A stretch of 64,000 nt of DNA from Plantactinospora soyae (GTDB taxonomy: Bacteria; Actinomycetota; Actinomycetes; Mycobacteriales; Micromonosporaceae), in NCBI RefSeq assembly GCF_014874095.1, contig NZ_JADBEB010000001.1, positions 7,068,001 to 7,132,000 on the forward strand. The letters run 5' to 3'. Both the position numbers and the translations under genes were made by a program. Below the pieces are notes generated by a model that did not search any database, was not told where the DNA came from, and saw only the letters and a list, made by a program, of their open reading frames with translations. Of the stretch, positions 59,659-64,000 are shown in pieces (within the stretch, counting starts at the first letter, position 1; the number at the start of each line of letters is the position of its first letter).

Positions 59659-61389
59659 GTGCGCCGCCTCGTCAGAAGTGTGGTGACACCGGTGACCGTG
59701 GTCCTTGCCCTGGCCGCGACCCCGGTAGCGGCCCAAGCCGCCGCCAGCCCGTTCGATCTCTATCTCGATCAGGAACTCAGTTGGGGTACCTGCCTGTTCA
59801 CGCCCGGAGAGGAGGCGCGACCCTCGGAGTGTGCCCTGGTCACCGTTCCCCGCGACTGGGCGGCGCCCGACGCGGGCGTCGACCTGCGGGTCTCGATCAG
59901 CCGGGCGAAGGCCACCGGCGAGCGCCTGGGCGCCATCCTGCTCAACCCGGGCGGCCCCGGAGGTCAGGGCAGTTCCCTGGCCGGGGCCCTGGCCGCGCTC
60001 CAGCCGACCGTGAACGAGCGGTACGACTTCGTCGGCATGGACCCGCGCGGCACCGGCCAGGAGGGTGGGACCGCCCCGGACCAGTTGGGACTGGTGTGTG
60101 AGATCCCGATCGGCCGGCTCTCGACCCGGACCGACCTCGATGCCCGTGACCGGTCCCCGGAGAGCATCGCCGAGCACCAGAAGGCACCTCGGGCCATCGC
60201 CGAGGCCTGCCAGAGCAGGGCGCTGACCCCGTTCATCACCACCTGGCAGAGCGCGCACGACATGGAACTCATCCGGCAACTGCTGGGCGACTCCACGCTG
60301 AACTATCTCGGCTACTCCTACGGCACCTGGCTCGGCGCGAAGTACGCCTCGCTCTTCCCGAGCAGCGCCGGCAAGATGGTGCTCGACTCCAGCGTCAACT
60401 GGCAGGGCCGGCTGCAGGCCGCCTTCGAGGCGTTCCCGATGATCGGGCAGCGGCAACTCGACGACGTCTACCTGCCCTGGGCGGCACGCCAGTTCCCGGA
60501 GATCGTCGGCGACACCCCGGCCGAGGCGGCGCGGACCTGGGAGCAGGCCCGCGACTACGTCCAGACCCTGGGCGTCGCCGGCGACGACTACGACGGCATG
60601 TTCGTCGGCATGGGCAACGAGTTCCAGTGGCTTCTCGCCACCCTGATCTTCACGCTCGCGGCCCAGGAGATGAATGGCGAGACCCCCGAGGCCGGCGTAC
60701 CGGACGTGCTGCGTACCGAGCTGGACGCGCTGGCACGGGCGGAGTACGGCGTACCGCTGGCGGAACTGACGGTCCGGCGGATCGCCACCGAGGTCCCGGA
60801 GGACTACGTAACGTTCCCCGGCACCCGGGTCTCCGTCGCCTGCGGCGACCAGCCCACCCAATCCGCCACCTGGTACCGGAACCTCAGCGACCGGCAGGGC
60901 CCCAGCTACCCGCTGTTCGGCTGGGCGTACGGGATCTCCGAGCCGTGTGGATTCTGGTCCGACGCGCCCCGGCAGACCCTGCCGAACCTGCCCGCGGCGG
61001 CCGCCTCGAAGATCCTGGTCGTGCAGGCCGAGTTCGACCCGCAGACCGGCTACGAACAGGCCCGGGCGGCGGTCCGGGCGGCGCCCGGTGTCAGCATGGT
61101 CTCGGTCGACGACGCCACCTTCCATGGCCAGTACGCGCTCGACGGCAACCCGTGCGTCGACGGCATGGTGAACGTCTTCCTGCTGCACAACTCGCGCCCG
61201 TCCAACACCACCTGCCCCGGTCGACCGCTGCCCGGTGAAACCGAGGTGCACCCGGTCGGCGGCCCGGTGCGGCAGGACAACCGGAAGCTCGACTCGGCGG
61301 CCCGGCAGTCCGCCGAGAGCCTGCCCGAACTGCGCGAGCAGGTGCGGGAGCGGATCGCCCTGGTCAACTCGGGCCGGCCCGTCCGCTGA
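59659..61389 (+). CDS. secreted tripeptidyl aminopeptidase-like alpha/beta hydrolase
   Basis: This 576-residue exported serine hydrolase of the TAP/SlpD family has signal 'VVTPVTVVLALAATPVAAQAAA'. The fold has 'ILLNPGGPGGQGSS' (oxyanion loop), 'YDFVGMDPRGTGQ', 'NYLGYSYGTWLGAKYASLFP' (nucleophile Ser in GxSYG), 'ILVVQAEFDPQTGYEQA' (Asp) and a TAP-like C-terminal domain with 'DDATFHGQYALDGNPCVDGMV' (His). It removes tripeptides from protein N-termini outside the cell. GTG 59659 follows GGAGGGAG; the frame is open earlier but without a signal peptide or site. Confidence 0.92.
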   Translation: MRRLVRSVVTPVTVVLALAATPVAAQAAASPFDLYLDQELSWGTCLFTPGEEARPSECALVTVPRDWAAPDAGVDLRVSISRAKATGERLGAILLNPGGPGGQGSSLAGALAALQPTVNERYDFVGMDPRGTGQEGGTAPDQLGLVCEIPIGRLSTRTDLDARDRSPESIAEHQKAPRAIAEACQSRALTPFITTWQSAHDMELIRQLLGDSTLNYLGYSYGTWLGAKYASLFPSSAGKMVLDSSVNWQGRLQAAFEAFPMIGQRQLDDVYLPWAARQFPEIVGDTPAEAARTWEQARDYVQTLGVAGDDYDGMFVGMGNEFQWLLATLIFTLAAQEMNGETPEAGVPDVLRTELDALARAEYGVPLAELTVRRIATEVPEDYVTFPGTRVSVACGDQPTQSATWYRNLSDRQGPSYPLFGWAYGISEPCGFWSDAPRQTLPNLPAAAASKILVVQAEFDPQTGYEQARAAVRAAPGVSMVSVDDATFHGQYALDGNPCVDGMVNVFLLHNSRPSNTTCPGRPLPGETEVHPVGGPVRQDNRKLDSAARQSAESLPELREQVRERIALVNSGRPVR

Positions 61390-61399
61390 CACCCCCGGT

Positions 61400-61431
61400 C
61401 GCCCCGTGACCCCGTACGGTGTCACGGGGCG
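61400..61431. terminator. hairpin between the TAP peptidase and DUF4331 genes
   Basis: CGCCCCGTGAC (61400-61410) and GTCACGGGGCG (61421-61431) form a perfect 11-bp stem with a 10-nt loop that is itself part-palindromic. It begins 11 nt past the peptidase stop and lies between convergent genes. Confidence 0.7.
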
Positions 61432-61491
61432 GCCCCGTCCCCTCGTACCGCTAGGGCGTGTCTCGCGGATCTCGGTGGAGCGGGGCGGGCC

Positions 61492-62478
61492 CTAGGGGTT
61501 GGGCGGGCCGAGGTAGGGGAACTGCGCCAGCATGTCGTCGTGCGGCTGGAGGCCGGTCGGGGGGACCTGACCACGGGTCAGCCAGCCGAACCGATAGCTG
61601 AAGGCGTCGTCGACGAGCTTCCGTCCGTTGGGGTAGGCCACCGGCTTGGCCGGCTCGTAGCGGAGGATGTCGGGCAGGCACTGCATGGCGACCTTTTTGG
61701 CCTCCTCCGGCGGGTAGCCGCCCTTCTCCAGCATCTGCGACCACGGACCGAGGTAGTTGGCGACGTCGTCGGCGGGTTGCCGGGAGTTGTACCGGTCCTT
61801 CTCCCCGTTGGGATTGATGAACGGGTTTATGGTCGGGTTACCGCCCCGGTCCATCTGCTCCAGTACGCCGTCCTGGCGCCGGCTGATCGATGCCCAGACG
61901 CCGATCATCGGGCCGGGCCCGAGCAGCTCGGTGGGCACCTCCAGCACGATGGAGTCCACGTTGTTGCCGGCGAAGTCGTCGTGCCCGGTCCATTTCATCC
62001 CGTGCAGGGCACCCTCGACATCGGCGAAGAACGGGTCGCTGCGCAGCCCGGCGAACAGCCGGATCCGCGCTGGTTCGTCGACCACGACAGAGCGGTCCGT
62101 GCCGTCGAAGCTGACCGGGATGGACTCGACGAGCACCTGGCCGGTCGGCTCGGGCTGCCGGGCTTCGGGGCCGGTGGCGTACCAGGCGGTCCCGGTCTGG
62201 GTTCCGTTGTCGTACTCGGAGAACGTGAACGTGAACGCGATGTCGGCCTGCGCGTCGCCGTCGGTGTCGACGTTGATCCGGTAGACGGCGCCGGGGTAGA
62301 ACTCCGGACCGGTGGTGGGCTCCGGTATCGGGGGCGGAGCACTGGTCGGGTTCGAATCGATGATCAGAACCGTCTTGCCGGGATCCTCTGTCGAGGTGAA
62401 GACGTACAGGTCGGTGAGGTCGAGGCGACGGTCGTCACCGGGGAACCCGAGGTTGTCGGCGCTGAAGTGGTTGGACAT
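61492..62478 (-). CDS. DUF4331 family protein
   Basis: This 328-residue protein begins 'MSNHFSADNLGFPGDDRRLDLTDLYVF', the DUF4331 start pattern. It contains 'YRINVDTDGDAQADIAFTFTFSE', 'FAGLRSDPFFADVEG' and 'NNVDSIVLEVPTELL', all typical of this calcium-site-rich beta fold. It has no signal peptide. The family has no settled function known to me. ATG 62478 follows AAGGAG. It is monocistronic, divergent from the methyltransferase at 62791. Confidence 0.88.
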   Translation of the reverse strand: MSNHFSADNLGFPGDDRRLDLTDLYVFTSTEDPGKTVLIIDSNPTSAPPPIPEPTTGPEFYPGAVYRINVDTDGDAQADIAFTFTFSEYDNGTQTGTAWYATGPEARQPEPTGQVLVESIPVSFDGTDRSVVVDEPARIRLFAGLRSDPFFADVEGALHGMKWTGHDDFAGNNVDSIVLEVPTELLGPGPMIGVWASISRRQDGVLEQMDRGGNPTINPFINPNGEKDRYNSRQPADDVANYLGPWSQMLEKGGYPPEEAKKVAMQCLPDILRYEPAKPVAYPNGRKLVDDAFSYRFGWLTRGQVPPTGLQPHDDMLAQFPYLGPPNP

Positions 62479-62790
62479 GGCGGCTCCTTGGGCGGTCAGA
62501 GGCGGGTGTCAGTTGCGGAGCGCAACTCAGCAACGCCGTATTGCCGCTGGGAACGGCTGCCCGGCCTGTTCATCACCGGACGCTAGTGAGGTCGCGGGCG
62601 GCCCGCACGCGATTGGTGAACCCACGCCCGACCGGGTGAACGGATCTGGTCCGCGTTCGCTTGCAGATCGCGGCGTGGCTGGTCGGCGCGCCTCCTCGGT
62701 GGCGGGCCCGACACACCGTTCCGGTGTGCTGAGCCGAGAAACGCTAAGCTGCCCGTCACCACCTGCCAACCACGGTATGAGGAGTCGAGC
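62479..62790. other. divergent region DUF4331 / methyltransferase
   Basis: This 312-nt region has no supported gene. A small hairpin, GTTGCG/GAG/CGCAAC (62511-62525), lies in the DUF4331 leader. GAGGAG precedes the methyltransferase GTG at 62791. I see no clear promoter hexamers. Confidence 0.4.
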
Positions 62791-63618
62791 GTGTCGCAGA
62801 GCCCCAGCGTCAACAAGGCTGATCGGCCCGGTTCGGGGATCGACACGACAGTGGCGCACAACGCGAGGATCTGGGACTACTGGCTGGGTGGCAAGGACAA
62901 CTACGAGATCGACCGCGAGGTGGGGCACCAGATCCGGAAGATGGTCCCGCACATCGATGCGGTGGCCCGCGCGGACCGGGCGTTTCTGGCCCGAGCCGCC
63001 CGCTTTCTGGCCGGGGAGGCTGGCATCCGCCAGTTCCTCGACATCGGGACCGGCCTGCCGACCGCCGACAACACCCACGAGGTCGCCCAGGCGGTCGCTC
63101 CGGAATCCCGCATCGTCTACGTCGACAACGATCCGCTCGTGCTGGTACACGCACGGGCGTTGCTGACCAGCAACCCCGAGGGGGCGACCGACTACATCGA
63201 GGCCGACGTCCGCGACCCTGACACGATCCTGCGCCGGGCCGCCGGGACGCTCGACTTCGACCAGCCGATCGCGATCATGTTGCTCGGCGTCCTCAACTTC
63301 GTCCAGGACACCGAGCAGGTCGGGACCATCGTGGACCGGCTGTTGGACGCGGTGCCGTCCGGCAGTTACCTCGCCCTCACCCACCCGACGACCGAACTCG
63401 GCGGCGAGGGAAACGTCGCCGCGATGGCGTACTACAACCAGCACGCCACCCCGAAGATCTGCGCTCGCAGCGGTGCCGAGCTCGCCCGACTCGTCCAGCG
63501 ACTGGAACTGGTCGAGCCGGGGCTGGTGTCGTGTGCGGTGTGGCGAGCCGAGGCCGACGCCGACGGCGCACTGCCGGCGCAGGTGCCACAGTACGGTCTG
63601 GTCGGGCGCAAAGCCTGA
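62791..63618 (+). CDS. DUF574-type SAM-dependent methyltransferase (second copy)
   Basis: This 275-residue protein has the same architecture as the methyltransferase at 8277-9083: 'NARIWDYWLGGKDNYEIDREVG', 'QFLDIGTGLPTADNTHEVA' (SAM loop), 'IVYVDNDPLVLVHARALL' and 'RLELVEPGLVSCAVWRAE'. The substrate is unknown. The GTG start at 62791 follows GAGGAG. Unlike the first copy it is not coupled to a signalling gene; a hairpin follows it. Confidence 0.88.
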   Translation: MSQSPSVNKADRPGSGIDTTVAHNARIWDYWLGGKDNYEIDREVGHQIRKMVPHIDAVARADRAFLARAARFLAGEAGIRQFLDIGTGLPTADNTHEVAQAVAPESRIVYVDNDPLVLVHARALLTSNPEGATDYIEADVRDPDTILRRAAGTLDFDQPIAIMLLGVLNFVQDTEQVGTIVDRLLDAVPSGSYLALTHPTTELGGEGNVAAMAYYNQHATPKICARSGAELARLVQRLELVEPGLVSCAVWRAEADADGALPAQVPQYGLVGRKA

Positions 63619-64000
63619 GCCGTCGCCCGGGGAATGGTTACCGCCGCTTCGGCCCACCCGCGCGGGGTGGGCCGTGGCGCGACCGCCGGTGGCTCATCGC
63701 GATGCACCGCCGTGAACGCGGGGACTCTTCCCTGGCCGGGCACTTCCTCGGCTGATCCGCGACGCCCTACCGGGAACTGCGGCGTCCCGGGTCCGACTCC
63801 CCGCTGAACCACCCCTTGGAGTGAACCCCATGGAGTGAACTCGGGCCCCGGCCACAGTCGCGAACCGCTCCGATTCGGCCCACGCACGGTACGCGGTCGG
63901 CGGTGGCGGCCCTTCTCACCGGCCGGCCCGTCGGCGCTCCCTGCCGCCGGCCGGATCCCGCGAAGCCCGGTCCGCTCCTTTCGCGCACTGCTACGGTCAG
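63619..64000. other. right-end intergenic sequence
   Basis: After the terminator-like hairpin (63651-63673) I see no supported gene to the end of the window. Short frames here are Arg/Pro-rich shadows. The last 100 nt may belong to the promoter region of a gene outside. Confidence 0.4.
63651..63673 (+). terminator. hairpin after the second DUF574-type methyltransferase
   Basis: GGCCCACCC (63651-63659) and GGGTGGGCC (63665-63673) form a perfect 9-bp stem with a 5-nt loop, 33 nt past the stop. Confidence 0.6.

Overview
The window is high-GC actinobacterial DNA. GC-rich third codon positions, many GTG starts, ATGA/GTGA stop-start overlaps, a mycobacterial-type PknG/GlnX/GlnH set, ECF41 sigma factors, a snapalysin and an Erm methyltransferase point to a filamentous actinomycete. 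Micromonosporaceae is my best guess, from general gene content only. I see no tRNA, rRNA, CRISPR array, transposase, integrase or phage structural gene. The window is chromosomal-looking and gene-dense.

Layout, 1-26 kb. A partial MarR regulator diverges from a cupin gene across an 18-bp-arm inverted repeat. A sensor kinase/LuxR regulator pair sits with a DrrA/B-type ABC exporter and an Erm rRNA methylase. A GGDEF-EAL protein is coupled to a DUF574-type methyltransferase. An FKBP isomerase and a secreted S15 peptidase follow, then a histone-H1-like protein with a C-terminal HTH. From 13.4 to 23.6 kb lies a seven-gene operon, read right to left: GlnX, GlnH, coiled-coil protein, PknG, PP2C phosphatase, VWA protein, FHA protein. 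Most of its junctions are 4-nt overlaps, and the last genes share zinc-ribbon modules. It looks like a complete amino-acid-sensing Ser/Thr phosphorylation circuit. A snapalysin and a LacI regulator follow.

Layout, 26-35 kb. After a DUF1772 protein and a frameshifted membrane protein comes a right-to-left operon. It encodes a membrane protein with a degenerate VirD4-like P-loop, a HerA/VirB4-type ATPase, a small protein with a colicin-E5-like C-terminal RNase domain, a probable immunity protein and an acidic ParB-like protein. The first four genes overlap by exactly 4 nt. This is the best candidate for an undescribed system: an ATP-driven transfer or conflict module whose toxin and antidote are translationally coupled to the motor.

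Layout, 35-64 kb. A ureohydrolase (possibly guanidine hydrolase) diverges from a GAF regulator, aldehyde dehydrogenase and DUF779 set. Then come an APH-like kinase, a CaCA-type exchanger, a CNNM/CorC protein and a sugar ABC importer. Two ECF41 sigma modules follow, each with a flavoprotein, and a decayed third ECF gene; four TGTCAC-type promoter candidates accompany them. Between the ECF modules are a metallophore-type ABC importer with a Zur-like box over its first codons and a phosphodiester glycosidase. The right end has an MFS exporter, a TAP-type secreted peptidase, a DUF4331 protein and a second DUF574-type methyltransferase. Several convergent or 3' gaps carry long perfect hairpins that probably act as terminators.
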